The notes beneath the pieces are model-generated. The model was not told the origin of the DNA. It was given only the letters and a program-made list of their open reading frames with translations, and searched no databases. This document shows, piece after piece, positions 8,318-16,851 of a DNA stretch of 64,000 nt. Numbering within the stretch: position 1 is the first letter of the stretch; each line of letters starts with the position of its first letter. Position numbers and translations under genes: made by a program. This DNA comes from Metabacillus_B sp050107715 (GTDB taxonomy: Bacteria > Bacillota > Bacilli > Bacillales > Bacillaceae), in the NCBI RefSeq assembly GCF_050107715.1, contig NZ_JBNILN010000002.1:62001-126000 (forward strand). The letters are read 5' to 3'.

Positions 8318-8891
8318 TACGCATGGCAGGAAATATGTCCAGCCGGTAATCGAAGGAACAGCTTCCATTCTGCTAAAGTGGAAGCTTTCTGCAAATCAGG
8401 TAACGGGAATCGCTTTTTTAATTGGTGTTTCCTCCGGTCTTTTTATTTATTTAAGTCAGCCTCTGCTTGCAGTACTGGTGCTATGGCTGTCAGGCTTTTT
8501 GGATGCAGTGGACGGAACGATGGCAAGGAAAACGAAGCCTTCTGCATGGGGAACGGTTCTTGATATCACCTTTGACAGAGTCGTAGAAATCAGTGTCATT
8601 CTCGGGCTTGCCGCAGCTTTTCCGGAGGCTCAATGGGCGCTGCTTCTCTTAAGCTGCTCCATTATCATCTCCATGACGATCTTTTTGACGGTTGGTGCGC
8701 TGAGTGAAAAACAAGGAGTCAAGTCCTTTTATTATCAAGCTGGAGTCGCAGAGAGGACAGAAGGATTTATCCTTTTTTCGCTGATGATTCTGCTCAGCGG
8801 CCAGCTTATCTGGTTCACCTTGCTCTTCTTTTTACTTGAGATGTTCACCGCTTTTCAGCGTTTATTTGAAGCAAAGCGAATACTGAAATAG
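8310..8891 (+). CDS. CDP-alcohol phosphatidyltransferase family protein (YnjF-like)
   Basis: A 193-residue membrane enzyme of the family that swaps CMP of a CDP-alcohol for another alcohol. The catalytic motif DAVDGTMAR...G...D...D is complete around residues 63-87, with one residue fewer than usual between AR and G. About six hydrophobic helices follow the family plan. An ATG at 8292 would add six residues; I prefer 8310 because agaggtgg sits at a better distance. The gene overlaps the TVP38 gene. E. coli YnjF occupies the equivalent place in the ynj cluster. The actual lipid or alcohol substrate is unknown. Confidence 0.88.
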   Translation: MLDTHGRKYVQPVIEGTASILLKWKLSANQVTGIAFLIGVSSGLFIYLSQPLLAVLVLWLSGFLDAVDGTMARKTKPSAWGTVLDITFDRVVEISVILGLAAAFPEAQWALLLLSCSIIISMTIFLTVGALSEKQGVKSFYYQAGVAERTEGFILFSLMILLSGQLIWFTLLFFLLEMFTAFQRLFEAKRILK

Positions 8892-8903
8892 GAGGAAGAG
8901 ACG

Positions 8904-10316
8904 ATGAAATATGATTTGATTGTGATTGGCGGAGGATCAGGAGGACTTACGGCTGCAGCCGGTGCAGCATCTTTCGGAGCAAAAGTCGCTTTAATCGATA
9001 AGCGTGAAACACTGGGAGGCGATTGTCTGCATGTCGGCTGTGTCCCATCCAAAGCCCTTATTCACCAGGCGAATGAATTTTATACAGGGAAGAAAACAGC
9101 TCTAAAATACGGGACTGAACTGAATGTAGATTTTGATGGGATAAAACAATCTGTTCAAAAGGCAGTTGAAACCATCCAGCATCATGATTCAGATGAACGC
9201 TTTGAAGAGCTTGGCGTTCATATTTTCCATGGCCAGGCTGAATTTACCGGGGCTCATAAGGTTAAGGTAAATGGACAAATTCTCAAAGGAAAACGGATCG
9301 TAATTGCCGTTGGTTCAAGCCCGCTTTCTCCTGACATTGAAGGACTGAAGGAGGCAGGTTTTCAGACAAATGAAACCATTTTTACAATGGATGCGTTCCC
9401 GAATAGATTAGCGATTATCGGAGGCGGGCCAATCGGTGTGGAAATGGGGCAAGCCTTTGCAAGAATGGGAAGCCGGGTTACAATCATTGACCGCTCCGGT
9501 AAAATCCTCTCAAAAGAAGATGATGATGTGAGGGACTTTATGACTGAGGAGCTGTCAAAGGAATTGGACATCCTTTCGAGCACAGAGGTTGCAAAGGTTA
9601 CACTTTCGGGTGAGGGCAAGGTTCTCCATCTGAAAAGCGGCGGGCGGGAAGAAATGCTTGAAGTGGACGACATCCTTCTTGCTATGGGCCGCGTGCCGAA
9701 TACAAAGAGCTTACATGCGGAACGCGCAGGAGTTGAGCTGAATGAAAAAGGGCATGTTAAAGTAAATGACTACCTTCAGACAAGCAAAAAGCATATATTC
9801 GCAGCTGGCGACGTGACCGGGGAATACATCTTCACTCATGCAGCTGGTCAGGAAGGCAAAACCATTGTCCAAAATGCCGTCTTTGGAGTGAAGAGCAAAA
9901 TTTCCTATGAAAACATGCCATGGAATGTATACACGCGCCCCGAAGTGTTCCACCTCGGATTAACAGAAAAAGAGGCCAAAGAACAGGGGGAGGAAATAAC
10001 CGTCTACAAAAAGAAACTGGAGGAAGTAGACCGGTTCGTAACAGAAGAAGAGACCGGTTTTGTTAAATTGATCATGGACAAAAAAGGGAATATTCTCGGG
10101 GCACATGCAGTCGGACAAGGGGCAGGAGACTGGATGCAAACCGTCGTTTTTGCGAAAAGCAGCGGGAAAAAGCTGAGAAGCCTCTCAGGAATGGTCTACC
10201 CCTATCCAAACCGTGCTGCTGCTATCCAATCAGCAGCTGACCTTTACTGGAGAGAAAAGCTGTTTGATGGAGCGCTGAAGAAATGGGCAGGACGTTATAT
10301 TAAGTGGTTCAGGTAA
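8904..10316 (+). CDS. FAD-dependent pyridine nucleotide-disulfide oxidoreductase (MerA/RclA-like)
   Basis: A 470-residue flavoprotein with FAD-binding GGGSGGLTAA at the N-terminus, redox-active disulfide in GGDCLHVGCVPSK (Cys41/Cys46), NAD(P)H-binding GGGPIGVEMG and the second FAD motif AAGDVTGE. It lacks the N-terminal heavy-metal domain and C-terminal cysteine pair of true mercuric reductases, so mercury reduction is unlikely. The catalytic His-Glu pair of lipoamide dehydrogenase is replaced by Tyr434 and Ala439 in YPYPNRAAA. It closes the ynj-like operon, 12 bases behind the CDP-alcohol transferase. Related flavoproteins fused to TVP38 domains exist, which supports a joint role; the electron acceptor is unknown. 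Confidence 0.9.
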   Translation: MKYDLIVIGGGSGGLTAAAGAASFGAKVALIDKRETLGGDCLHVGCVPSKALIHQANEFYTGKKTALKYGTELNVDFDGIKQSVQKAVETIQHHDSDERFEELGVHIFHGQAEFTGAHKVKVNGQILKGKRIVIAVGSSPLSPDIEGLKEAGFQTNETIFTMDAFPNRLAIIGGGPIGVEMGQAFARMGSRVTIIDRSGKILSKEDDDVRDFMTEELSKELDILSSTEVAKVTLSGEGKVLHLKSGGREEMLEVDDILLAMGRVPNTKSLHAERAGVELNEKGHVKVNDYLQTSKKHIFAAGDVTGEYIFTHAAGQEGKTIVQNAVFGVKSKISYENMPWNVYTRPEVFHLGLTEKEAKEQGEEITVYKKKLEEVDRFVTEEETGFVKLIMDKKGNILGAHAVGQGAGDWMQTVVFAKSSGKKLRSLSGMVYPYPNRAAAIQSAADLYWREKLFDGALKKWAGRYIKWFR

Positions 10317-10319
10317 AAG

Positions 10320-10348
10320 GATGGGCTGGTATCCAGCCCTTTTTTTGT
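10320..10348 (+). terminator. Terminator of the ynj-like operon
   Basis: Stem gggctgg / ccagccc followed by seven T, directly after the flavoprotein stop. Confidence 0.88.
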
Positions 10349-10484
10349 CTGTAAAAAACTTGATTTGGCATAGAAAATCCTTGAGGAATGAGGGTGCACA
10401 TTTTCAGCTGTACTTTTGTACTGAAAACCACCCCCATACTATATAAATATAAAAAAATCAGCCGTTTAAGCACGGCTGAGGAGA

Positions 10485-11627
10485 TTATGCGTAGCGGACT
10501 TCATCACGCTGAACAGCCACTTCTTCATACTCGTTCAGCAATCCGTCAAAGATTTGGCTCCAGGTTTGAGTAAGTGCATAAGCCCTGGCGTGTCTGGACA
10601 TTTGCTCTCGCAGACTATGGTTCTCAAGCAGGCTTGTAATCGCCCCGATGAAAGCTTCAGGATTCCGGGGCTCGCAAAGCAGTCCATTTTTACCTTCAGA
10701 AATAATGTTCTTCACACCGCCGGAATTCGCTCCAATGACCGGGGTTCCGCAAGCAAGGGACTCCAATACAACATTGCCGAATGTCTCAGTCGGGGATGGG
10801 AAAACAAATAAATCAGAGGACGCATAGATCTTTGCCAGGTTTCGACCGCTTACATATCCCGCAAATGTCATGTTGTCCGGTGCATCCTTCATCATTTCAA
10901 GCTTAGAAGGGCCATCGCCGACGATTAAAAAGTGGACCTTTTCTTTCAAGTGTGCCGGCAGTGTCTTGGCGACTTTCATCAGCGTTTCGATGTCCTTCTC
11001 CGGAGCAAGCCGGCCCGCATAGGAGAGAATGAAAGGCTCTTTAATCCCATATTCCTCATGGACATCAAAGCCTTCAAGGCTTGGAGAAAACATAGAGCAA
11101 TCCACTCCTCTTCCCCAGATCTTCAAATTGGGAAAGCCTTGTAATTTAAGCTGATCTAATGTAGCGGGGGATGGAACAAACAGTTTTTTAAAGGGCCTGT
11201 GAAACCAGTGCATATACTTCCACAAAATTTTAGACAGGAATTGCAGATCATAGTATTCGAGGTATTGATCAAAATCTGTATGATAGGAGCCGACGATGGG
11301 TATGTTCAGCTTTTTTGCATAATGCATGCCGCAGAACCCGATATTGAAGGGGGTAGCAATATGGACGAGATCAGGCTGGAATTTTTGAAGCTCACCTTTT
11401 ACCTGGAGCATGTTCGGCCACGCTACGCGGCACTCTGGATACAGGAAAAAAGGAAAGCTCGCAAATCGGTGAATGTGACTGGAAAAAAGGCTTTCCTTCG
11501 TGCTTTCGGGTGCAAACACACGATATTCATGGCCATTGGCTTCAAGGTAGTCTGTAAACCGTTTTAATGTACGGGCAACCCCGTTTACATCGGGGGCATA
11601 CGTATCGGTAAACAATGCGATTTTCAT
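10485..11627 (-). CDS. GT4-family (GT-B fold) glycosyltransferase
   Basis: A 380-residue cytoplasmic or membrane-associated glycosyltransferase. The N-terminal half begins FTDTYAPDVNGVARTL, typical of lipid-directed GT4 enzymes. The C-terminal half has the nucleotide-sugar site with the E-x7-E motif in PTETFGNVVLESLACG. The start ATG at 11627 has a strong GGAGGG site; an upstream in-frame extension is not needed. It follows the PAP2 phosphatase gene on the same strand after 36 bases, so the two are likely co-transcribed and probably act on a lipid-linked sugar. The acceptor cannot be told from sequence. Confidence 0.9.
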   Translation of the reverse strand: MKIALFTDTYAPDVNGVARTLKRFTDYLEANGHEYRVFAPESTKESLFSSHIHRFASFPFFLYPECRVAWPNMLQVKGELQKFQPDLVHIATPFNIGFCGMHYAKKLNIPIVGSYHTDFDQYLEYYDLQFLSKILWKYMHWFHRPFKKLFVPSPATLDQLKLQGFPNLKIWGRGVDCSMFSPSLEGFDVHEEYGIKEPFILSYAGRLAPEKDIETLMKVAKTLPAHLKEKVHFLIVGDGPSKLEMMKDAPDNMTFAGYVSGRNLAKIYASSDLFVFPSPTETFGNVVLESLACGTPVIGANSGGVKNIISEGKNGLLCEPRNPEAFIGAITSLLENHSLREQMSRHARAYALTQTWSQIFDGLLNEYEEVAVQRDEVRYA

Positions 11628-11663
11628 CGAATCCCTCCAGACATTAAAGTCGAACCGAATCAA

Positions 11664-12224
11664 TTAGGTTAACTGCAGAAAATTCGGAAACCACTTGCTG
11701 ACCAGCATAAAGGTCATGATGCTGGTCGAGGTGCCGAGCAGACAGCCTGCCAGCACGTCAGAAGGATAGTGAAGCCCAAGGTAAATGCGTGACAGTCCCA
11801 CGCTGATTCCTAAAGGGATCAGGACCAGTGCAAGACTCGGCATAAATAGAAGAAATGGAATGATGACTGAGAATATCGCTGTCGTATGGCCGGATGGAAA
11901 AGAATGATCTTCCAGCGGATTAGCCGGAACCTTCGTTTCGAGCAGTGCAATGTAAGGGCGTTTTCTTGGGTACATTTTTTTAACAATGGCGACAGGTATA
12001 TGGCTTATCGCAAGGGAAGCGGCACTGGCGATGGCTACCCACCTGACCGGACCCTGAGTAAAGAAAATTATAGCTAAGCACATGACGATGGTCAGAGTCG
12101 CTCCTCCGGCGTGCGTGATGTTCCGAAAATACATGTTGAGAAACTTTCTGTCGAAGTGCCGGTTGAGGCTTCGGAAAAGCTTGCACTCAAAATCATACAT
12201 GTTTGCAATCAGCTTGGTTTTCAT
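11664..12224 (-). CDS. PAP2-family membrane phosphatase
   Basis: A 186-residue membrane phosphatase of the PAP2 superfamily (undecaprenyl-pyrophosphate, phosphatidylglycerophosphate or phosphatidate phosphatases). All three motifs are present: K-x6-RP in KKMYPRKRP, PSGH in FPSGHTTAIFS and the final SRIYLGLHYPSD with the catalytic histidine. About five hydrophobic helices surround them. Start ATG at 12224 behind aaaggagc. Upstream gene of a two-gene unit with the glycosyltransferase. The substrate (lipid carrier pyrophosphate or phosphatidic acid) is undecided. Confidence 0.9.
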   Translation of the reverse strand: MKTKLIANMYDFECKLFRSLNRHFDRKFLNMYFRNITHAGGATLTIVMCLAIIFFTQGPVRWVAIASAASLAISHIPVAIVKKMYPRKRPYIALLETKVPANPLEDHSFPSGHTTAIFSVIIPFLLFMPSLALVLIPLGISVGLSRIYLGLHYPSDVLAGCLLGTSTSIMTFMLVSKWFPNFLQLT

Positions 12225-12449
12225 ATAAACAGATGCTCCTTTACAAACGCCTTTTATACTATTCTAATTTAGAAATATTTAGTTAATAATAAGAATTTGT
12301 AAAGAAATTCAATCTTTTTTTTTCATTTCCTTTAAGTTCAGTAAAAAATTCTTCCAGTTCTTCAGCAGCAGCCAGAATTTTTTAGTAAACTAAGCAAAGC
12401 TTTTTATCCAATCAGCCAAGCCGGCTGCCATTCCGGCCAGCGTTTGCAG

Positions 12450-12491
12450 CATGGCAGGCAGGTATGGCTTTTGCCTTGCCGCCCTGCCATG
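12450..12491. repeat. Imperfect 19-bp inverted repeat downstream of ytoA
   Basis: Arms beginning catggcagg and ending cctgccatg face each other around ttttgc. It lies just beyond the 3' end of ytoA (minus strand) and may act as its terminator, although no T-run follows. A smaller hairpin gccgg/ccggc sits beside it at 12418-12437. The rest of 12225-12506 is AT-rich and shows no gene. Confidence 0.4.
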
Positions 12492-12506
12492 ATAAAATGA
12501 ATTACC

Positions 12507-13028
12507 TTATTTTTTTAACGGGACAGCCTGCTTGTAAATTTGGGCTTTTTCCGTATACTCTCTGCGGATCCTCTCCATATCTTTTACATCAGCTTCCTCT
12601 AGGGGCCGTATGATTTTTGCCGGCCTGCCAAAGGCAAGAGTATGAGGGGGGATCTTTTTACCCGGCGGGACGAGGCTGCCTGCACCAATAAAAGCCCCCT
12701 CGCCGATTTCTGCTCCGTCCAAAATCAGGGAGCCCATGCCAATCAGAGCGTTTTTTCTGATAATGGAGCTGTGGAGTATAACCTGATGTCCAACCGTTAC
12801 ATCATCCTCAATTATAAGCGGACGATTTGGACTTTGATGGAGACAGCACTGATCCTGGATATTCACCCGGTCTCCAATGACCGTTGGGGCGACATCCCCC
12901 CGTATGACAGTGTTGTACCAGACGCTGGACTGCTTACCGATCGTTACGTCTCCCGTAATGGTCACATAATCGGCTATAAACGCAGAATCGGCTATTTGAG
13001 GGATAGAATCTTTGTAGGGATAGATCAA
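12507..13028 (-). CDS. ytoA: Gamma-carbonic anhydrase-like hexapeptide-repeat protein YtoA
   Basis: A 173-residue left-handed beta-helix protein of the gamma-carbonic anhydrase/PaaY group. Hexapeptide repeats cover about residues 15-140, and the three histidines expected to bind metal are present (His64, His81, His86 in LHQS and VGHQVILH). Closely resembles B. subtilis YtoA; carbonic anhydrase activity is inferred from the family. The start appears to be TTG at 13028, giving the conserved MIYPY, with aggaaagg upstream; an ATG nearby is out of frame. Divergent from ytpA across about 110 bases. Confidence 0.92.
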   Translation of the reverse strand: MIYPYKDSIPQIADSAFIADYVTITGDVTIGKQSSVWYNTVIRGDVAPTVIGDRVNIQDQCCLHQSPNRPLIIEDDVTVGHQVILHSSIIRKNALIGMGSLILDGAEIGEGAFIGAGSLVPPGKKIPPHTLAFGRPAKIIRPLEEADVKDMERIRREYTEKAQIYKQAVPLKK

Positions 13029-13138
13029 TTGCTAAACATCCTTTCCTGTAATTAGGGGAATCTAAGTACATTATAATAAAATTGAAACCGGGTTGTAAGG
13101 ACTCTAGGATAAGATTTGAGATTAATGGAGGAATTCAC

Positions 13139-13951
13139 ATGTGGAAATGGGAAGCTGACCGTCCGAAAGCTGCGATTGTGATGATCCATGGGGCTGCAGA
13201 GCATCACCGCCGCTATAAATGGCTGATTGAAATGTGGAGATGTGCCGGCTACAACGTCATTATGGGAGATCTGCCCGGACAGGGGACTTCAACGAGAAGG
13301 CGCGGGCACATCCAGTCCTTTGATGAGTATATCGCTGAACTGAACAGCTGGCTGACGGAAGCGGACAAATACGGCCTTCCACTCTTTCTTCTTGGCCACA
13401 GTATGGGTGGACTGATTGCGATCAGAGCTCTTCAGGAAAAAGAACATAAATTGGCCGGTGTCATTCTGTCTTCCCCTTGCCTCGGGTTGATGCATAAACC
13501 AAACCGGGCATTGGATGTGGTTTCAAGGGGCCTGAATATTGTATCGCCCTCTCTTCTGCTGAAATCGAATTTAAGCATTGAAATGGCGACCCGAAACAAA
13601 TCTGTTATTGAAATCGATGAAAATGACTCACTGTATGTAACCAGGGTCTCAGTCCGGTGGTACAGAGAGCTCGTCCATGCCGTTATTCAGGCAAATAATA
13701 AACAGCACGTGTTTCCCGATGTTCCGCTTCTTGTTATGCAGGGCGGTGATGATAAAATAGTGGATAAGCTCGCTGTGAAATCCTGGTTTAACCGTCTGGA
13801 CGTTTCCGAAAAGTCCTTTAAGGAGTGGAAAGGATTTTATCACGAAATTTTCAATGAACCCGAGCGTGATCAAGTATTCAGAATGGCCCTGTCCTTTACG
13901 GAGTATCATCTGCCGGAGCAGCCTAACGAAAATTGGAGTGAATTGACATGA
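13139..13951 (+). CDS. ytpA: Alpha/beta-hydrolase, lysophospholipase YtpA
   Basis: A 270-residue alpha/beta hydrolase related to monoglyceride lipases. Nucleophile elbow GHSMGG at about residue 98, catalytic aspartate in GGDDKIVD and histidine in FYHEIFNEPERD. B. subtilis YtpA acts as a lysophospholipase and is linked to the phospholipid antibiotic bacilysocin. I start at ATG 13139, which follows ggagg at 13127-13131 and gives the conserved MWKWEADRP start; a longer in-frame form from 13082 lacks a site. The stop overlaps the ytpB start by four bases. Confidence 0.93.
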   Translation: MWKWEADRPKAAIVMIHGAAEHHRRYKWLIEMWRCAGYNVIMGDLPGQGTSTRRRGHIQSFDEYIAELNSWLTEADKYGLPLFLLGHSMGGLIAIRALQEKEHKLAGVILSSPCLGLMHKPNRALDVVSRGLNIVSPSLLLKSNLSIEMATRNKSVIEIDENDSLYVTRVSVRWYRELVHAVIQANNKQHVFPDVPLLVMQGGDDKIVDKLAVKSWFNRLDVSEKSFKEWKGFYHEIFNEPERDQVFRMALSFTEYHLPEQPNENWSELT

Positions 13952-15024
13952 CCATCCCTAAATCCCCTTTTTCCCTTATGAAAAGAGTATATAAGAATGT
14001 ATTTCCCATTGTTCATGCCTATTTGGGAGAGTGGAAGACAAAAGCGGAAGCTATTCCAAATAAGGAGCTAAGAAGCCAGGCACTGGCAAGCATTAATGAT
14101 AAGTCCTTCCACTGTGAAGGCGGGAGCATTTTAGCGATTCTGGCAGGTCCCAGGATGAAAGAATGCATTGAATTTATTGTAGCTTATCAGACGATCAGCG
14201 ATTATTTGGATAATTTGTGCGACAGAAGCACGTCACTGGATCCGGACGATTTCAGAATGCTGCATCAATCGATGCCGGACGCTTTGACATGCGGAGCAGA
14301 GCTGAAAAATTATTACGCATACCGTGAAGATCAGGATGATGGCGGATATTTGCATGAACTCGTCCAAACCTGCCAGCGGATTCTCAGCAGGATTGAAGAC
14401 TACCCGAACATTAAAGAAACCCTGCTTGAACTGTCCGGCTATTATTGTGACCTTCAGGTACATAAACACGTTAAAAAAGATGAGCGGGTGCCCCGGCTTG
14501 AAACGTGGTTTGAACATCATCGGAGCACCTTGCCTGAAATGGAATGGTATGAGTTTTCCGCGTGCAGCGGATCGACACTCGGCATTTTTTGCCTCACTGC
14601 ATACGGCTTTCAGCACTCATTTGACCAGGGGCTGGCTAAACAGATTCGCGATAGCTATTTCCCCTATGTCCAAGGTCTCCACATTCTGCTTGATTATTTA
14701 ATCGATCAGGAAGAAGACCGGGCAGGAGGAGATTTGAATTTCTGCAGCTATTATCCGACGGAAGAAAGCATGATGAGCCGTCTTAAGCATTTTATTGAAA
14801 AAGCTGACAGCAGTTTAGAAGGGATTCCGCATGAAGGATTTCACAGGCTGATTAACAGGGGATTGCTCGGTGTTTACTTATCCGATCAAAAGGTAACGTC
14901 CAGAAAAGAGCTGAACAAACTGGCGAGAGCCCTGTTAAAAAGAGGAGGAGGCACCTCCCTGTTTTTTTACCTGAACGGAAGGGCCTACCGGACATTTCAA
15001 AAAATGACGGCGCAGAATACGTAA
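13948..15024 (+). CDS. ytpB: Tetraprenyl-beta-curcumene synthase YtpB
   Basis: A 358-residue all-helical protein of the DUF2600 family. The B. subtilis protein cyclises tetraprenyl (and longer) diphosphates to sesquarterpenes such as tetraprenyl-beta-curcumene, a non-classical terpene synthase. Acid-rich stretches such as DYLDNLCDR and DYLIDQEEDRAGGD probably bind the metal-diphosphate. Translationally coupled to ytpA (ATGA overlap), so phospholipid hydrolysis and terpene formation are expressed together. A terminator shared with the convergent ytqB follows. Confidence 0.93.
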   Translation: MTIPKSPFSLMKRVYKNVFPIVHAYLGEWKTKAEAIPNKELRSQALASINDKSFHCEGGSILAILAGPRMKECIEFIVAYQTISDYLDNLCDRSTSLDPDDFRMLHQSMPDALTCGAELKNYYAYREDQDDGGYLHELVQTCQRILSRIEDYPNIKETLLELSGYYCDLQVHKHVKKDERVPRLETWFEHHRSTLPEMEWYEFSACSGSTLGIFCLTAYGFQHSFDQGLAKQIRDSYFPYVQGLHILLDYLIDQEEDRAGGDLNFCSYYPTEESMMSRLKHFIEKADSSLEGIPHEGFHRLINRGLLGVYLSDQKVTSRKELNKLARALLKRGGGTSLFFYLNGRAYRTFQKMTAQNT

Positions 15025-15071
15025 GGAGGCCGTTCAAAAGACTGAATAGCTCATACCAGTAAAACCAATAG

Positions 15072-15108
15072 AAAAAAGTGCCCGGAGCATGCTCTGAGCA
15101 CTTTTTTT
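15072..15108. terminator. Bidirectional terminator between ytpB and ytqB
   Basis: Imperfect stem agtgcccggagc / gctctgagcact, flanked by A-run on the left and T-run on the right, so it can serve both converging genes. Confidence 0.8.
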
Positions 15109-15173
15109 CTGTTCATAAGACCAATCAGACTTTCGAGCGTCTTATCCCAAAATATCTGCAAGTTCTTTCTTAT

Positions 15174-15746
15174 TCATCGTTTTTCAATGGCACATATGAA
15201 GGGGGGATCGTTTTTCTGGTTTATAAATTGGTATTGCAGTACATGAGCCTCATCCTGAGGGAGGTTCTTTACAAAATCCATTACTTCTTCTTTTTCCAAT
15301 TTCCCTTCAGGATGACCGTGATAAATCACAAGAACGATTATCCCTTCAGGTTTCATGATTCTGAGAAGCTGTTTAATGCTTTCTATAGTAAAGGTAGGTG
15401 AAGTAACAATGGATTTATCTCCTCCCGGCAGATAGCCTAGGTTAAAGACGGCTCCGGCAATGGTGCCGTGATATACTTCCGGAATGGAGCGTTCCGCATG
15501 CTCATGCCCTTTATGAAACAATGTGACCCGGTTATGAAGATTTAGTTCCTGAAGCCGCTTTGAAGTTGCGGCAATCGCTTCAGCCTGTATATCAAAACTG
15601 AACACCTTGCCGCTTTCACCAGCTAAGTCAGCTAAAAGGGCAGTGTCATGGCCATTTCCAGCTGTTGCGTCAACAGCTGCATCTCCAGGTCCTACAGCAG
15701 AAGCAAGCAGCTCGCGGCAAAATGGAAGGATTCGCGCCAGCTTCAT
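15174..15746 (-). CDS. mnmM: tRNA (mnm5s2U34) methyltransferase, YtqB/MnmM family
   Basis: A 190-residue SAM-dependent methyltransferase. SAM-binding motif VDATAGNGHDT at about residues 24-34 and a later NLGYLPGGDK. B. subtilis YtqB was, as I recall, identified as MnmM, which methylates nm5s2U at the wobble position of certain tRNAs. Start ATG 15746 overlaps the end of ytqA by four bases, with aaggag upstream; longer in-frame sequence lies inside ytqA. The pair makes sense as consecutive steps in one tRNA modification pathway. Confidence 0.92.
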   Translation of the reverse strand: MKLARILPFCRELLASAVGPGDAAVDATAGNGHDTALLADLAGESGKVFSFDIQAEAIAATSKRLQELNLHNRVTLFHKGHEHAERSIPEVYHGTIAGAVFNLGYLPGGDKSIVTSPTFTIESIKQLLRIMKPEGIIVLVIYHGHPEGKLEKEEVMDFVKNLPQDEAHVLQYQFINQKNDPPFICAIEKR

Positions 15747-16708
15747 AACAAGCCTGCTCCTTCCCCATTGAAGAAATTCCCCTGATAGCTTCCGCGCCTC
15801 TCCAATTCCCTGTCGATCGCATTCAGAACCGACCATTTATTCACACTCCACATCGGTCCAATCATTAAATCAATTGGACCGTCCCCTGTAATCCGGTGCA
15901 CAATCATTTCCGGCGGAAGCACCTCAAGCTGATCGCAGACAAGCTTAACATAATCATCAAATGATAAAAATTCAACCAGGCCTTTTTCAAACTGCTTGAC
16001 CATCGGGGTCCCTTTCAGCAGGTGGAGCAGGTGGATTTTAATCCCCTGCACGTCAAGCTTTGCCACTTCACGGGCAGTCTGCATCATCATCCCGGTATCC
16101 TCCAGAGGAAGTCCGTTGATAATATGGGTACAAACACGGATCCCATGCTTTCGAAGCTTGTTCACACCTTCCACATAAGCAGGGTAATCATGGGCGCGGT
16201 TTATAAGCATAGCAGTCCGTTCGTGTACGGTCTGAAGACCGAGCTCCACCCACAAATACGTCCGCTGGTTCAATTCAGCAAGATAATCGACCACATCATC
16301 CGGAAGGCAATCAGGCCTCGTAGCAATGGATAACCCTGCCACATCATCAAAACCAAGCACGGTTTCAAATTTTTCTTTGAGTACATCAAGCGGGGCATGA
16401 GTATTGGTATAGGCTTGGAAATAAGCGATATATTTGCCGTCTTTCCACTTTTGATGCATCTTCGATTTACCTTCTGTAAATTGTGTATTCAAATCATCCG
16501 CCCGGTTTCCGGCAAAATCACCGGAACCTGCAGCACTGCAGAACGTGCAGCCTCCGTAAGCAACCGTTCCATCCCGGTTTGGACAATCAAATCCACCATC
16601 CAAAGCCACTTTAAACACCTTATGGCCAAATGTATTTTTCAAATGATAATTCCATGTATGATACCTTTTTGTATCCGCTGCAAACGGAAAAGGGTTGGAC
16701 TGAACCAA
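15743..16708 (-). CDS. ytqA: Radical SAM protein YtqA (MnmL-type, TIGR01212 family)
   Basis: A 321-residue radical SAM enzyme. The iron-sulfur cluster cysteines are Cys42, Cys54 and Cys57 (FDCPNRDG...GGCTFC), a spacing typical of this YhcC/YtqA group rather than CxxxCxxC. B. subtilis YtqA has been linked (MnmL, as I recall) to converting cmnm5 to nm5 on wobble uridine of tRNA, the step before MnmM. The best start is TTG at 16708 behind aggagg, giving MVQSNPFPFAADTKRYH; an ATG at 16741 has the ribosome site inside its coding part and is rejected. Overlaps ytqB by four bases. Confidence 0.92.
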   Translation of the reverse strand: MVQSNPFPFAADTKRYHTWNYHLKNTFGHKVFKVALDGGFDCPNRDGTVAYGGCTFCSAAGSGDFAGNRADDLNTQFTEGKSKMHQKWKDGKYIAYFQAYTNTHAPLDVLKEKFETVLGFDDVAGLSIATRPDCLPDDVVDYLAELNQRTYLWVELGLQTVHERTAMLINRAHDYPAYVEGVNKLRKHGIRVCTHIINGLPLEDTGMMMQTAREVAKLDVQGIKIHLLHLLKGTPMVKQFEKGLVEFLSFDDYVKLVCDQLEVLPPEMIVHRITGDGPIDLMIGPMWSVNKWSVLNAIDRELERRGSYQGNFFNGEGAGLL

Positions 16709-16851
16709 ATCAGATGAGCCTCCTGATAGAAATATTGTCATTATGCCATTTTATCATGCCGTTTTTTTGAATGACAAATTTTTTAGGGGTTAAACCTGCT
16801 TTTTAGGCAAATCCTATAAAGGCGAAATAACGTGAAGAAAGGGGCATCTAC

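Noticed and set aside
8904..10316. Mercuric reductase / mercury resistance locus
   Set aside because: The C-terminal cysteine pair, HMA domain and mer regulators or transporters are absent.
15078..15401. Plus-strand reading frame opposite ytqB
   Set aside because: It begins in the terminator and lies antisense to a clear methyltransferase gene, without a ribosome site.
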